DNA of 64,000 nucleotides from Acidimicrobiaceae bacterium. GTDB taxonomy: Bacteria; Actinomycetota; Acidimicrobiia; Acidimicrobiales; RAAP-2. Positions 1 through 9,242 of the stretch are shown here, piece after piece. Position 1 is the stretch's first letter; each line of letters opens with the position of its first letter. The notes beneath the pieces are model-generated. The model did not search any database, had not been told where the DNA came from, and worked only from the letters and a program-made list of their open reading frames with translations. The stretch is taken from contig PKXA01000028.1 in assembly GCA_003133325.1 (NCBI GenBank), positions 24,213-88,212 of the forward strand, in the 5' to 3' direction. The translations under genes were made by a program, and so were the position numbers.

Positions 1-319
1 AGAGGCCGCTCACCGCCAGCTCCACCGTGGCCGGGAGGAACGCGACGATGTCCGTCGAGACCGGGTGTCGGGTCCGCAGTGAGACCTCGAGGTTCCCCCG
101 GAGGAGGCCGCTCACATAGTGGAAGTACTGGGCGATGAAGGGGCGGTCGTATCCCAAGATGTGTGTCTCCCGGTTCACCGCGGCCTGGGAGGCGTTGGCG
201 CCGAGGTAGGCGTGTGCCGGGTTTATGTGGCTCAGCTTCTGCAGGAGGAAGACGATGGCCGTGAGCATGAGCAGGATCACCACCATTGACAACAGCCTCT
301 TGACGACGAACTTGATCAC
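1..319 (-). CDS. DppB-type ABC permease, partial (C-terminal part outside window)
   Basis: N-terminal ~106 residues of a dipeptide/oligopeptide ABC transporter inner-membrane permease. It opens with one hydrophobic helix (FVVKRLLSMVVILLMLT) followed by the 'NPAHAYLGANAS' type stretch typical of DppB/OppB proteins. The GTG at 319 is chosen because an upstream TGA closes this frame and no other ATG/GTG lies between. It is the last gene of the operon seen here, about 95 bp beyond the stop of the DppC-type permease, and it runs off the left edge so its C-terminus and EAA loop are not visible. The ORF track omits it because it has no stop in the window. Together with the DppC homologue it should form the membrane channel. 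Confidence 0.75.
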   Translation of the reverse strand, partial: MIKFVVKRLLSMVVILLMLTAIVFLLQKLSHINPAHAYLGANASQAAVNRETHILGYDRPFIAQYFHYVSGLLRGNLEVSLRTRHPVSTDIVAFLPATVELAVSGL

Positions 320-413
320 CCCGAACTCCTTGTCGTCGTCGCTCGGATCGATCGGGTCGCCTGCTGCACCGACATCTCGGTGGCGGAGGGGCCGGGTGCA
401 CCGGCTCCGGTGC

Positions 414-1292
414 TCATGAATCGCTCATCGTGGCGTTCAGGCCGTCGCCCGAGAGGTTCGAGGCCAGTGTCAAGAGGAAGACCACGATTGCCGGCATCAC
501 CGGCACCCACCACTCCTGGAGCAGGTACTGCAGACCGCGAGCCGCCATTGCGCCGAGTTCGGGGGCCGGCGCCGGCGCGCCGAGCCCCAGGAACGAGAGC
601 CCGGCCAGTGTCAGCACGAGGTTCCCGACATCGAGACTGGCAGTGACCACGATCGCCGAGGTGGCGCCGGGTAGCAGATGCCGGAACGCCCGGCGGAACG
701 GTCCGGCGCCGGCCAACGTTGCCGCCTCCAGATGCGGGCGCGCTGCCAGGGCCCGGATCTCGCCCCGCATGATGCGGGCGTAGAAGGGCCACCACACGAT
801 GGCCACGGCGAGGAGCGTGTGGAATCCGCTCGGTCCCAATGCGGCCACGAAGGCGATGGCCAGCACGGGCCCTGGCAAGGCGAGGAAGAGGTCGGTGAAC
901 CGCATGAGCACGGTGTCCACCCATCCGCCGGCGACGCCGGCGACCAGTCCGATGAGCCCACCGATGATCACCCCGGAGGTCACCACCAACACGGCCCCGA
1001 CCAAGCTGGTGCGCAATCCGTAGAGGACGCGGCTGAAGATGTCGAATCCGACCTCGTCGGTGCCCATGAGATGCCCGCCGTGGAGGGGCGATGTGAACGG
1101 AAGTCCCGAGGGAGTGATCGGGTTATAGGGCGCGATGAGCGGAGCGAAGATGGCCGCCAGCACCAGGACGGCCAGGAGAGCGAAGCCCACCCGCTCGGCG
1201 ATCGAGGCCCGTCCCACTATCCGTCGCGCCCCACCGATCCGGGCTGTCCCGCGCCGCGGTGCCGAGGGGATGAAAGCTTCAGCGACGGCCAC
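414..1292 (-). CDS. DppC-type ABC transporter permease
   Basis: Predicted 292-residue inner-membrane permease of a dipeptide/oligopeptide importer. Visible are an N-terminal helix (FALLAVLVLAAIFAPLIAPY), the OppC-type 'HLMGTDEVGFDIFSRVLYG' motif, several further membrane segments, and the EAA-loop region (EAATLAGAGPFRRAFRHLLPG) that contacts the ATPase. The track ORF (to 1676) is too long, since its first ~128 codons overlap the ATPase in another frame. The GTG at 1292 overlaps the ATPase stop by 14 bases and gives a normal family length. Translational coupling with the ATPase and the partner DppB permease is likely. Confidence 0.88.
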   Translation of the reverse strand: MAVAEAFIPSAPRRGTARIGGARRIVGRASIAERVGFALLAVLVLAAIFAPLIAPYNPITPSGLPFTSPLHGGHLMGTDEVGFDIFSRVLYGLRTSLVGAVLVVTSGVIIGGLIGLVAGVAGGWVDTVLMRFTDLFLALPGPVLAIAFVAALGPSGFHTLLAVAIVWWPFYARIMRGEIRALAARPHLEAATLAGAGPFRRAFRHLLPGATSAIVVTASLDVGNLVLTLAGLSFLGLGAPAPAPELGAMAARGLQYLLQEWWVPVMPAIVVFLLTLASNLSGDGLNATMSDS

Positions 1293-3453
1293 TGTCGTCC
1301 CTCGCAGACATGACGCCGGCTGTGTTGAGGTCGCCTGTGATCGGCGTCCGGAGCCTGAGGGCGATGGGGCACGCCACCCGCCGTCCCGACGCGCCTTCGA
1401 CCGGATCGAGGGAGACGGGCGACGTCGCGCACGTCGGCTCTGCGGATGGGCATCGCGGGTGGAATGCACAGCCGTTGGGTGGGTCGATCGGGTTGGCCGG
1501 CTCGCCCTTGAGCCGGACGTGCACCCGGCCCACTTCGGGCACGGTGTCGAGCAACGCTTTGGTGTAAGGGTGGATCGGCGCTGAGCAGAGCTCATCGGCG
1601 TCACCGATCTCCACGATGCGACCGAGGTACATGACGGCGATGCGATCGCCCACCATGCGGGCGGCAGCCAGGTCATGGGTGACGAAGAGGATCGCCACTC
1701 CGAGCTCCCGGCGCAGGCGCCCGATCAGGTTCAAGACGGTGGCGGCCAACGAGACATCGAGGGCGCTTGTCGGCTCGTCGCAGAGCAGCACCTCGGGGGG
1801 AACCACCGTCGCCCGGGCCAGTGCGACCCGCTGGCGCTGGCCTCCCGAGAGTTGGGCCGGCCTGGCCTTGGCCACTTCAGCGGGAAGGCCGACCAAGGTG
1901 AGTGCCTCGAGGACCCTCGCATCGCGAGGCTGCCGGCGGAGCCCTTCTGAGCGGAGCCGTTCCCCGATCTGCTCGCCCACCGTCAGCCACGGGGTGAGGG
2001 AGGCGCCGGCATCTTGGAAGACCATCTGGGGGCGACCACCCTTTCCGAACTCGATTTCGCCCTCGTCGACCATTTGCAGCCCAGCTATGGAACGCAAAAG
2101 GGTCGACTTGCCGCACCCGCTCTCGCCCACCAACGCGATTGCCTCGCCTTCGTTGAGCGAGAGGTCGACGCCGCGCAGCGCGAGGAGATGCTTCTTCCGG
2201 AGGCCAGTGCCGATGGTGAACCGCTTGTGGACACCGTGCACCAGGACTGCAGGGTTGCGGCCGCGGCTCGCCGAGGCCACGGGCCCCCAGGGTTCTGCTC
2301 GTTCATCGATGGCAGCGGCATGCCCGGTGGAGAACCTGCCGAGGCGGACGCAGGCCACCTGGTGCATGGCGCTGCCCGCGGGGGAGGGGGCGATCTCGCC
2401 GGTGGCAGTCACCGTCTCGAGCGGGGGGAGCGCCACGTCGCACTCGCCGGAATGGTGCTCGCAACGGGGGCTGAAGGGGCAGCCCGGAGGATGGTTCCTC
2501 GGATCGGGTGGTTCCCCGGGGAGTGTGACGATCGGTCTCGACCGGTCGGTCCGCAGTACGAGCCGTGACCGCAGGAGCCCGGTGGCGTACGGGTGAAGGG
2601 GTGCCCCGAACAGGTCGGCCGATGGGCCCACTTCGGCCAGCCTCCCGCCGTAGAGGACGGCAATGCGGTCGGCCACTTGGGCAGCGACGCCCAGGTCGTG
2701 AGTGACCAGGATGAAGCTGGTGCCGAGTTCGTCGCGCAGGGTGCCCAACAGCTCGAGGATCTGGGCCTGTACCGTGACGTCGAGGGCGGTCGTCGGCTCG
2801 TCGGCGATCACCAGCGCCGGACTGTCGGCCACGGCCATGGCAATCATCACCCGCTGGCGGAGGCCACCAGAGAGCTCGTGTGGGTACGAACGGAGGCGAC
2901 TGGCCGGGTCGGGGAGCCCGACCGCGTCGAGCAATCGGACCGCCTCCTGGGTGGAGCCGGCGGCTTCGATCACCTGCTTGCCTATCCGCATGGTGGGGTT
3001 CAGCGACGTCATCGGGTCCTGAAACACCGCCCCGAGATGCTGCTTCCGGACGAGGCGAGCCTGCTCGCGGTTCGCCGTCACCATGTCGGTTCCGGAGACC
3101 AGTGCCGAGCCGGTAATGACCGGTCGCGGTCGTTCGGGAAGGAGGCCCAGCAGGGTGAGCGCGAGCACGCTCTTCCCTGAGCCCGACTCACCGACCAGGC
3201 CCAGGATCTCGCCTGGTTGGAGTTCGAAGGACACCCCTCGCAATGCGTTCACCTGCTGACCCCCTCGCTCGAAGGAGACGTGCAGATCGTCGACCACCAC
3301 GAGCGGGCTCTTCGACGCCCCCGGGGAGGCGGCGTCGAAGAGCCGTTCTGTCCCCCGAGCGGCCGGTGCGCTCGCTTCGGCCGCTCGGGGAGCGTCATCC
3401 ATCCACGTCACCTGCTGCTCGGGCCGGATGGCACGAATGTCAACCGAGGACAC
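1279..3453 (-). CDS. Fused DppD-DppF ATPase of a peptide ABC transporter
   Basis: 724-residue ATP-binding protein carrying two complete nucleotide-binding domains, where many bacteria use two proteins. First NBD: Walker A GESGSGKS (~88-95), signature LSGGLRQR (~194-201), Walker B LVIADE (~214-219), then the oligopeptide-transporter C-terminal motif PPGCPFSPRCEH. Second NBD: Walker A GESGCGKST (~442-450), signature LSGGQRQR (~534-541), Walker B LLCDE (~555-559), then a second CAFHPRCP motif. The GTG start at 3453 lies five bases past the binding-protein stop, indicating one transcript. It powers uptake through the two downstream permeases. Fused NBDs occur elsewhere in this family. Confidence 0.93.
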   Translation of the reverse strand: MSSVDIRAIRPEQQVTWMDDAPRAAEASAPAARGTERLFDAASPGASKSPLVVVDDLHVSFERGGQQVNALRGVSFELQPGEILGLVGESGSGKSVLALTLLGLLPERPRPVITGSALVSGTDMVTANREQARLVRKQHLGAVFQDPMTSLNPTMRIGKQVIEAAGSTQEAVRLLDAVGLPDPASRLRSYPHELSGGLRQRVMIAMAVADSPALVIADEPTTALDVTVQAQILELLGTLRDELGTSFILVTHDLGVAAQVADRIAVLYGGRLAEVGPSADLFGAPLHPYATGLLRSRLVLRTDRSRPIVTLPGEPPDPRNHPPGCPFSPRCEHHSGECDVALPPLETVTATGEIAPSPAGSAMHQVACVRLGRFSTGHAAAIDERAEPWGPVASASRGRNPAVLVHGVHKRFTIGTGLRKKHLLALRGVDLSLNEGEAIALVGESGCGKSTLLRSIAGLQMVDEGEIEFGKGGRPQMVFQDAGASLTPWLTVGEQIGERLRSEGLRRQPRDARVLEALTLVGLPAEVAKARPAQLSGGQRQRVALARATVVPPEVLLCDEPTSALDVSLAATVLNLIGRLRRELGVAILFVTHDLAAARMVGDRIAVMYLGRIVEIGDADELCSAPIHPYTKALLDTVPEVGRVHVRLKGEPANPIDPPNGCAFHPRCPSAEPTCATSPVSLDPVEGASGRRVACPIALRLRTPITGDLNTAGVMSARDDSGRR

Positions 3454-3457
3454 CCGG

Positions 3458-5053
3458 TCAACCCGGGTAGAGCTGGTTGAGTAGGAGTGCCCAGGGCATC
3501 GCCACGACGTGCGCCTGGTTGACCCCTTTCATCCACGGCTGGAAGACCATGGCGTCGGTCCGGTTGGCGACGTTGATCCAGCAGCCTTGGTTCACTGCCA
3601 TCTGAACGGCGGTGTCGTAGACGGTATTCGAGCCGGTGGTGACGGCCTGGGTGTCGACCGGGTCGATGCCTGGCACCGAGCAGGACAGGTACTGGAGCCC
3701 TCCAGTCGAATCGTAAGTGATGTGATTCCACATGTAGGCGTTGTAGGCGTCGGGCCAGACGTAGTACACGAGAATGTTCGGCCCCTGGGCCGCCGCCGAC
3801 TGGGCCGAGCCGACCCAGCCGTAGATCTCCGACGTCTGGTAGCCGACCACCTTGGTCGTGAGTCCGAGCGCCTGGAGCTCGGCGGCAATCTGCTCGGCGA
3901 CGAGCTGATCGTCAGGGGCACCCGAGTCGTACCCCACTGTCAGTTGCTTCTGTGACGACGGCAGCTTCTTCACGATGGCACTCAGCGCACTCGGGTTGTA
4001 TGCGATGTTCTGTTTTCCGTAGTTCGATGGCAGGAGGCCCGCCGGAGTGGCCTGGGAAGGCACCGTCGCCCGATTCGGGAATACCCCAGCCACGATGGCC
4101 TGACTGTCGACGGCCTTCAGCAGTGCTTGCCGGTTCGTCTGGGAGGTCAGGAACCCCTGGTGCTCGTTGACGTAGACGCTCTCCTCCTCGAGTACCGGGA
4201 GTGAATAGAACGTCGCCTTCGAGCTCGCCCTGTACTGGGCCACCGCCGGGGCCGTCAGGTCGTGAAGGATGCCGGCAAGCTGCCCGCTGTTGAACTGGAT
4301 CTCCTGCGACGACAGGTTGTCGATCACCGGCATGTCCACCGTCGTGTAATACGGCTTTGTTCCCCAGTACTGAGGGAACGCCTGCATCTCGTACGACACC
4401 CCGACCTTGGCCTGGGTCAGGGTGTAGGGACCGGTACCGATGTCATGGGTCTGGAGGTAGGTCTGGTCGTTGTCCGTCCCCGCGTACTTGGCGAGTGCCG
4501 TCGGACTCTCCATCATCGGACCGTAGGAAGAAGCCAGGTAGTCCAAAAAGGCGGTATTGGGCGCAGTCAAATTGATGACCGCCGTATAGGCACCGAGGGT
4601 CTGGACCGAGGCGATGCCGGCGACCATGTACGCCGGTCCGCCGTTTACTGCGGTACGGCGGAGGAAAGTGGGCTCGATCACCGACGAATTGAAGGGCGTC
4701 CCGTCATGGAAGAGCACACCCTGGCGGAGCTGGAAGGTGTAGGTGAGGCCACCGTTGGAGATAGCCCAGCTGGTGGCCAGGGAGGGGACGATGACGCGCT
4801 TGGATGTTCCCGACTGGTACTTCACCAGTCCCTCGTACATGTTCCGGGTGAGTAGGAGCCCCTGCCCGGCGTAGTAGACGTCTGGGTCCGGTGGCTGGCC
4901 CGGATCCTGCAGGAAGCTGAGCTGAAGCGTATGGCTCGTCGGGTAGCTCGTGGAGGATGAACCTGTCGATCCGCTCGACCCACAAGCAGCCACAAGCGTG
5001 GCTACGAGCAGAACGGGGACGAGTCGTCGGAGCAGGGCACGGGGGGAGGGCAT
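3458..5053 (-). CDS. Peptide/oligopeptide ABC substrate-binding lipoprotein
   Basis: 531-residue extracytoplasmic binding protein (SBP family 5). The N-terminus has an Arg-rich start, a hydrophobic stretch and the lipobox LVAAC, so the mature protein should be lipid-anchored at Cys. It is followed by a Ser/Gly/Thr linker and family-5 features such as 'NMYEGLVKY', 'LRQGVLFHDGTPFNSS' and 'IGTGPYTL'. The ATG at 5053 is chosen because it places the signal peptide at the N-terminus; the longer track ORF reads back through the hydrolase gene in another frame. It is the second gene of the operon, 44 bp after the hydrolase and directly before the ATPase. The substrate is unknown; the upstream amide-hydrolase-like gene hints at a small amide or peptide. 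Confidence 0.9.
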   Translation of the reverse strand: MPSPRALLRRLVPVLLVATLVAACGSSGSTGSSSTSYPTSHTLQLSFLQDPGQPPDPDVYYAGQGLLLTRNMYEGLVKYQSGTSKRVIVPSLATSWAISNGGLTYTFQLRQGVLFHDGTPFNSSVIEPTFLRRTAVNGGPAYMVAGIASVQTLGAYTAVINLTAPNTAFLDYLASSYGPMMESPTALAKYAGTDNDQTYLQTHDIGTGPYTLTQAKVGVSYEMQAFPQYWGTKPYYTTVDMPVIDNLSSQEIQFNSGQLAGILHDLTAPAVAQYRASSKATFYSLPVLEEESVYVNEHQGFLTSQTNRQALLKAVDSQAIVAGVFPNRATVPSQATPAGLLPSNYGKQNIAYNPSALSAIVKKLPSSQKQLTVGYDSGAPDDQLVAEQIAAELQALGLTTKVVGYQTSEIYGWVGSAQSAAAQGPNILVYYVWPDAYNAYMWNHITYDSTGGLQYLSCSVPGIDPVDTQAVTTGSNTVYDTAVQMAVNQGCWINVANRTDAMVFQPWMKGVNQAHVVAMPWALLLNQLYPG

Positions 5054-5097
5054 GTCGGAGGAGCCTTTCGTAGTCGAGAAAGATCGCATGTGGCGCA

Positions 5098-5745
5098 TCA
5101 CGCCACCTTCACCAGTCCGCCGATGGCGCGGGACGTCTCTGTGACATCGACATCGACGAACGCCGAGAGGACCTCGGTGGTGGTGCGGCGTGCGCCGGCC
5201 TGGAGGTACTCCATGGCGTCGAGCGACGCCCAATGCCGGGCCTCGCTCGAACCGAGTACAGCGTCCTCCACCACGCGGGCGTAATAGTCGTGTTGATGGG
5301 CGTCGGCGAAGGTGTACTGGATGCAGACATCGGTGAGGCCGCCGGTGAGGAGCACGGTCGAGACACCCAGTCCCTTGAGGAGGATCGCGAGGTCGGTTCC
5401 GAAGAAGCACGAGTAGCGACGCTTGGCAATGAGGTAATCGGAGGGCCCGGGAACAAGGGTGGGCCACAGGGCCGTTCCGTCCTCACCTTCCACGCAGTGC
5501 CGGCCCTCGGAGCCATCGAGCTCGCGCCCGAAGTCGACCCCGTCCCGCCGGTGCGTTTCCTGGAAGAAGATCACAGGCACCCCCGCCTGGCGGGCGGATG
5601 CAACCAGGCGCTCGGCGTTCGCAACGAGTTGGTCGAAGCCGGCCATCCGTGGGATCCCCGCGACTTCTATCGGCATGGCCCCGTCCCTCTGGATGTCCAC
5701 GACGATGAGGGCCGGTCTTCCTACGATCATGGGCTGCTTCGGCAT
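5098..5745 (-). CDS. Isochorismatase-family cysteine hydrolase
   Basis: 215-residue cysteine hydrolase. Family catalytic residues are visible: Asp in ALIVVDIQRD, Lys in LIAKRRYSCFFGTDL, and the nucleophile Cys in TGGLTDVCIQYT. Members hydrolyse isochorismate, nicotinamide, N-carbamoyl compounds or similar amides; the sequence does not say which. The start at 5745 has a good ribosome site (AAGGAG six bases upstream), while the track start at 5874 lacks one. As first gene of the transporter operon it probably processes the imported substrate or its breakdown product. Active in the cytoplasm, as there is no signal peptide. Confidence 0.88.
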   Translation of the reverse strand: MPKQPMIVGRPALIVVDIQRDGAMPIEVAGIPRMAGFDQLVANAERLVASARQAGVPVIFFQETHRRDGVDFGRELDGSEGRHCVEGEDGTALWPTLVPGPSDYLIAKRRYSCFFGTDLAILLKGLGVSTVLLTGGLTDVCIQYTFADAHQHDYYARVVEDAVLGSSEARHWASLDAMEYLQAGARRTTTEVLSAFVDVDVTETSRAIGGLVKVA

Positions 5746-6459
5746 GGGTGCTCCTTGTTGTCCCTCGGACGTCTTCGGGTGTGGCGTTGTGCAGAGCGTC
5801 TTGGCTCTCCGGAACCGGGAAGCAAGGGGGTTCTGGTTCCCAGTGGAGCGTGAATCGACCTGGCTCCCATTCAACTATCCGTGTATTTCTATTGATCGAA
5901 CGGAATGTTTCCATTGCATGAATCGCACAATCGGGTCAGGCTGGACCAGACGGTCAGCCGACGAGGAAAGCTCGTGGGAAACGTCTGAGCGATCATCGGC
6001 CCTTACGGTTTGCTAGCTGATCGTGGAGCTAGGGCTTGAGCGGGTCCTGTTCGGCACCGACGCTCCCTGACGAGACGTGGGCTGGGCAGGCGACCGTGCG
6101 GTCCTCGTCGGCTTGAGTCGGCTCGTGGTCAAGGTCCGCCGGGGTCGGTTCCCTGTCCAGCCCGAGGCGGAGCTGAGTTGACATCATGCACGGGTCCGAC
6201 CTGGGCGGAGATCCTGCGTGCCCTGACGACGACGATGCCGGCCGGTGACTTCTTCCATGTCGACACAGTTCTCCTTAGCCTCCAGACTGGTAAGGCGAGG
6301 CTTGATGAGTGCCCTTGAGGCAGGGCCGCGCAGGTGAGACCCCGGCCGAGCCGCATAAGGCCACGAGTGGTGTCACGAAACGGCGGGTCGCGACTGATTC
6401 CCAGTCGGAGAACAGAGCGAGAGGACGGGGATGACGGCGATGGCGGCGCCCGAGCCAAC
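5746..6459. other. Non-coding interval upstream of the transporter operon
   Basis: 714 bp with no convincing gene. The part nearest 5746-5960 should hold the minus-strand promoter of the hydrolase/ABC operon, and an A/T-richer patch lies around 5880-5930, but no clear -35/-10 pair was identified. A short plus-strand reading at 6020-6070 resembles the C-terminal end of an amidohydrolase and is listed separately. Long track ORFs here (e.g. 6334-8496 plus) are GC-driven shadows of the peptidase gene. Confidence 0.6.
6020..6070 (+). pseudogene. Possible amidohydrolase C-terminal remnant
   Basis: Seventeen in-frame codons ending in TGA read IVELGLERVLFGTDAP, the strand-loop seen near the C-terminus of ACMSD-type amidohydrolases ('ILFGTDAP'). 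A TAG lies just upstream in frame and no extended homologous reading was found. It may be a decayed gene end or chance. Confidence 0.25.
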
Positions 6460-6924
6460 CTACGGGCTGACGGTGAGCGTCGCCGTGGCCCGGTCGGGCG
6501 AACAGTTGACCCCGACGGTGGCCGTCACTGTGTAGGTCCCCGGAGCGGAGTAGCGGTGCGCCAGCGACCACGCCTGGCTCGCCGGCCGGCCGGGCCAGGC
6601 CGTGCAGTACATGGGCGCGGCGTTGGCATCGGTGGCCCCGTCGCCGTAGGCGATCTGGTAGCGGAGGGCGCCTGGGGCTTGGCTCTCGGTTGCCTTGAGG
6701 GTGAACGTGACCGGGGTGCTGGCCGGGCCATGGGACGGGTCGGCCATCAGTGCGACGGTCAGGCCGCCGGACGCGCCCGTAGCCGTAGGCGTAACCGCGA
6801 TCGTGGTGGTCGGCCCCCCCGTGGTCCCGATCGTGGGGGCTACCGTCGTGGTCGTCCGGGTCGAGTTGCCACCGCACGCGGCCACCAGGGCCGGCACCGC
6901 GACCAGGCCGAGGGCAGCCCGCAC
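6460..6924 (-). CDS. PKD-domain lipoprotein
   Basis: 154-residue probable surface lipoprotein: hydrophobic N-terminus ending in the lipobox ALVAACGG, a Thr-rich spacer (~20-50), then one PKD-like immunoglobulin fold. PKD hallmarks seen are 'GDGATDA' (usual YxWxFGDG position), 'LAHRYSAPGTYTVTATV' and a C-terminal 'ATLTV'. Two Cys (MYCTAW and VNCSPD) may form a disulfide. It begins only nine bases after the stop of the secreted peptidase gene on the same strand, so the two are probably co-transcribed and act outside the membrane. PKD domains usually bind protein or carbohydrate; the partner is unknown. Confidence 0.78.
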   Translation of the reverse strand: MRAALGLVAVPALVAACGGNSTRTTTTVAPTIGTTGGPTTTIAVTPTATGASGGLTVALMADPSHGPASTPVTFTLKATESQAPGALRYQIAYGDGATDANAAPMYCTAWPGRPASQAWSLAHRYSAPGTYTVTATVGVNCSPDRATATLTVSP

Positions 6925-6933
6925 TCCTACGGG

Positions 6934-8808
6934 CTACCTGGCCCTGGCCGACGCCTGGTTGGAGACCGGGCCGGTACCGACTCCGTTGGTGGCGGCCACG
7001 TCGTAGTAGTAGGTGGTGCGGCTGCTAGTGCCCGTGTCGGTGTAGCTGCAGGTCCCGTTGATCGCCGTGCAGTTGACGGGTACGTAAGACGTCTCTCGGC
7101 TCGAACGGGTGCTCCGGTTGAGCTTGTACCCGGTGATGACGGCGCCACCGTTGGAGGTTGGAGCCGACCAGGTCAGGGTCACGCCCTTGGAGGTCGCCGG
7201 TTGGGCGGTGAGGCTCTGGGGTGCTCCCGGCGTGGTCGCCGGGGTGGTCGCCGGGGTGGCAGACGCCTCCGCCGACGTGGCGCCCTCCCCGAACACGTTG
7301 ACCGCCGAGACCTTGTAGTAGTAGGTCGTGCCGTTGGTCACCGGGGTGTCGCTGTAAGAGGTGGTGATACCCACGCTCGCCAAGAGCGTCTCGGCCCCCG
7401 ACGTCGGCCCCCGGTACACCTTGTACCCGGTGACCACCGACCCGCCGTTGCTCGACGGCACCGACCACGACAGGGCGACCCGCGCGTTGGAGCCGGTGGC
7501 GACCAGGTTGGTCGGGGCGGTGGGGACCGTAGGCGCCGCCTTCACCGCGGTGAAGGCGGCGACGCCGTTGGGGGTGCCCAGGCCGGTGGGCCCGTCGTAG
7601 CCCACCTCGCCGTTGCACAGGTAGGCCGCGCTGCAGCTCCCGTTGCTCCCCGAGGTGACGTCGTTGAGGTCTTTGAGGGCGGCGGGATCCGCGTAGGGCA
7701 AGGAGTTCATCTGAGTGGTGGAACCGGGGGCGTTGCCGGCCAGGGCGTAGACGGCGCCGACGATCGGCGTGGCCACGCTCGTGCCTCCGAATATCGCCCA
7801 GGTCCCGCCGCCGTAGGTGTCGTAGACCCACACCCCCGTGCTGGGGTCGGCCACTGCCGACACGTCGGAGATCGTGCGGTTGGCGCAGCCTACTTTGTCG
7901 GTTTGCAACAACGGCTTGGGCTCATAGGCGCTGCAGCCGCTGCCGGTTCCGCTCCACACGGTCTCAGTGGCGCTGCGGGTGCCCGTGTTGGTGGCCTGCT
8001 GGAGGGAGGTCCCGCCCACGGCCGTGACCGTGTTGGATGCGGCGGGGAACTCGGGCCCGTAGCCCCCGTCGCCGGCCGCCACCGTCACCGCCACGCCCGG
8101 GTGGTTGTAGTACGAAGAGCTGTCGCTGGTCTCGCCAGAGTACTCCGGGCCGCCGTAGCTGTTGCTCACCACGTTGGCCCCGAGGGCCACCGCCTCGTTG
8201 ACCGCCGTCCCGAGATCGGAGATGCTGGCCGAGTTGGCCTCCACGAGCAGGATGTGACAGTTGGGGCACAGTGCGCTGACCATGTCGACGTCGAGGGAGA
8301 TCTCCTGGCCCCAGCCCGTGTTGCCCGACGGGTAGTTGGCCCCACCGTGTTCATCGACCTTGCGGAAGCAGCCGTTGGCCGTGGTGCAGGAGGACAGCCC
8401 GAAGTACGACCGGTAGTTGGCCAGGTCGGTCTCCGCCGACGGGTCGCCGTAGGCATCGACGATGGCGACGATCTGGCCCGTGCCGTTGGTGGCTGACGGG
8501 GTGGCGTAGGCCGACTGGAGGTACGACGGGTCGTACGCGCCGCTGTTGCCGATGGTCGCAGAGCTCCGCAGCACACCGGGCCGCGCTGGCCGCTGGCTCA
8601 TGGCCGCGCTGTCGGTGCGCCTGCGCCCCAAACAGGTGGCCTGGCCGGCGGGAACCACGCTCGGGCACACGCTGACATCGGTCTCGCCGTTGGTGCCGTG
8701 GTTCCCGCTTGAGCTGGCACCCGCGGCGTCGGCCGGCAGGGCCACCAGCGTGGCGAAGAGCAATGCTCCGGCCAGCACTCCCACTATTGGCCGACGATTC
8801 GTTTGCAT
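6934..8808 (-). CDS. Secreted S53 (sedolisin)-like peptidase with two fibronectin III domains
   Basis: 624-residue exported peptidase. Signal peptide ~1-32 (VGVLAGALLFATLVALPADAAG). The catalytic unit shows sedolisin elements: Glu and Asp in QEISLDVDM (ExxxD), oxyanion Asp in VAAGDGGY, nucleophile Ser in FGGTSVATP, and a calcium-site-like end (EVGYDGPTGLGTPNG). Two fibronectin type III domains follow (from APTNLVATG and from APQSLTAQP), separated by a Thr/Pro linker. Start 8808 is preceded by GAGGGGG; the track start 13 codons earlier gives no better signal. Only ~70 residues separate signal peptide and catalytic core, so the usual ~180-residue S53 prodomain is missing or very short. S53 enzymes generally work at acid pH. 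The PKD lipoprotein follows. Confidence 0.85.
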   Translation of the reverse strand: MQTNRRPIVGVLAGALLFATLVALPADAAGASSSGNHGTNGETDVSVCPSVVPAGQATCLGRRRTDSAAMSQRPARPGVLRSSATIGNSGAYDPSYLQSAYATPSATNGTGQIVAIVDAYGDPSAETDLANYRSYFGLSSCTTANGCFRKVDEHGGANYPSGNTGWGQEISLDVDMVSALCPNCHILLVEANSASISDLGTAVNEAVALGANVVSNSYGGPEYSGETSDSSSYYNHPGVAVTVAAGDGGYGPEFPAASNTVTAVGGTSLQQATNTGTRSATETVWSGTGSGCSAYEPKPLLQTDKVGCANRTISDVSAVADPSTGVWVYDTYGGGTWAIFGGTSVATPIVGAVYALAGNAPGSTTQMNSLPYADPAALKDLNDVTSGSNGSCSAAYLCNGEVGYDGPTGLGTPNGVAAFTAVKAAPTVPTAPTNLVATGSNARVALSWSVPSSNGGSVVTGYKVYRGPTSGAETLLASVGITTSYSDTPVTNGTTYYYKVSAVNVFGEGATSAEASATPATTPATTPGAPQSLTAQPATSKGVTLTWSAPTSNGGAVITGYKLNRSTRSSRETSYVPVNCTAINGTCSYTDTGTSSRTTYYYDVAATNGVGTGPVSNQASARAR

Positions 8809-9242
8809 GGATGCCCCCTCTTCTTCAGCGGCCACCCCGGTGGCCATTCAAGTATACCGGCGACACACCGTCCGTCCATGACCTGCTCGGCACTTTTTTT
8901 GGGCACACGCCGGCCCGGTGAACGTTCCTGTGGCGGCACTGCGGCGACGGGCGGCCCGCACCATCCAAAGGACCATGCTCGCCGATCCACCCAACTCCGA
9001 AGACGTGGAGAGGATCGGCCGTGCAGCGCTCCTCCGGCGCACCCCGGGTCGGAGAGTGACCGCCCAGGCTCTGGGGCATCCTTAGGCAACGAACGGGTGA
9101 ACGCCGATATGTGCGGCTTCTCCGGTTCGCCTGCCTTTCCAGGCTCGCAGGTGCGCTTGCGCCCATGGCCGGGGTGAGCTGCGAATTCGGATCGGACCTC
9201 GCAGATTTCGGCAATGTCATAGGGATGAGGCAATATGCCACG
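8809..9242. other. Divergent intergenic region between peptidase and helicase
   Basis: 434 bp serving the minus-strand peptidase and the plus-strand helicase. On the minus strand a TATACT box (8851-8856) sits ~45 bp upstream of the peptidase start, and a GC inverted repeat (GGCCACC/GGTGGCC, 8830-8845) lies in its presumed leader. A T7 run at ~8892 has no strong stem before it. No gene is supported. Confidence 0.5.

Noticed and set aside
6334-8496. 720-codon plus-strand ORF opposite the secreted peptidase
   Set aside because: Arg/Gly-rich, low-complexity translation with no motifs; it is the antisense shadow of the S53 gene, which has clear catalytic motifs.
8880-8900. T-run as intrinsic terminator
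   Set aside because: No stable GC stem immediately precedes the T tract on the plus strand, and no plus-strand gene ends there.
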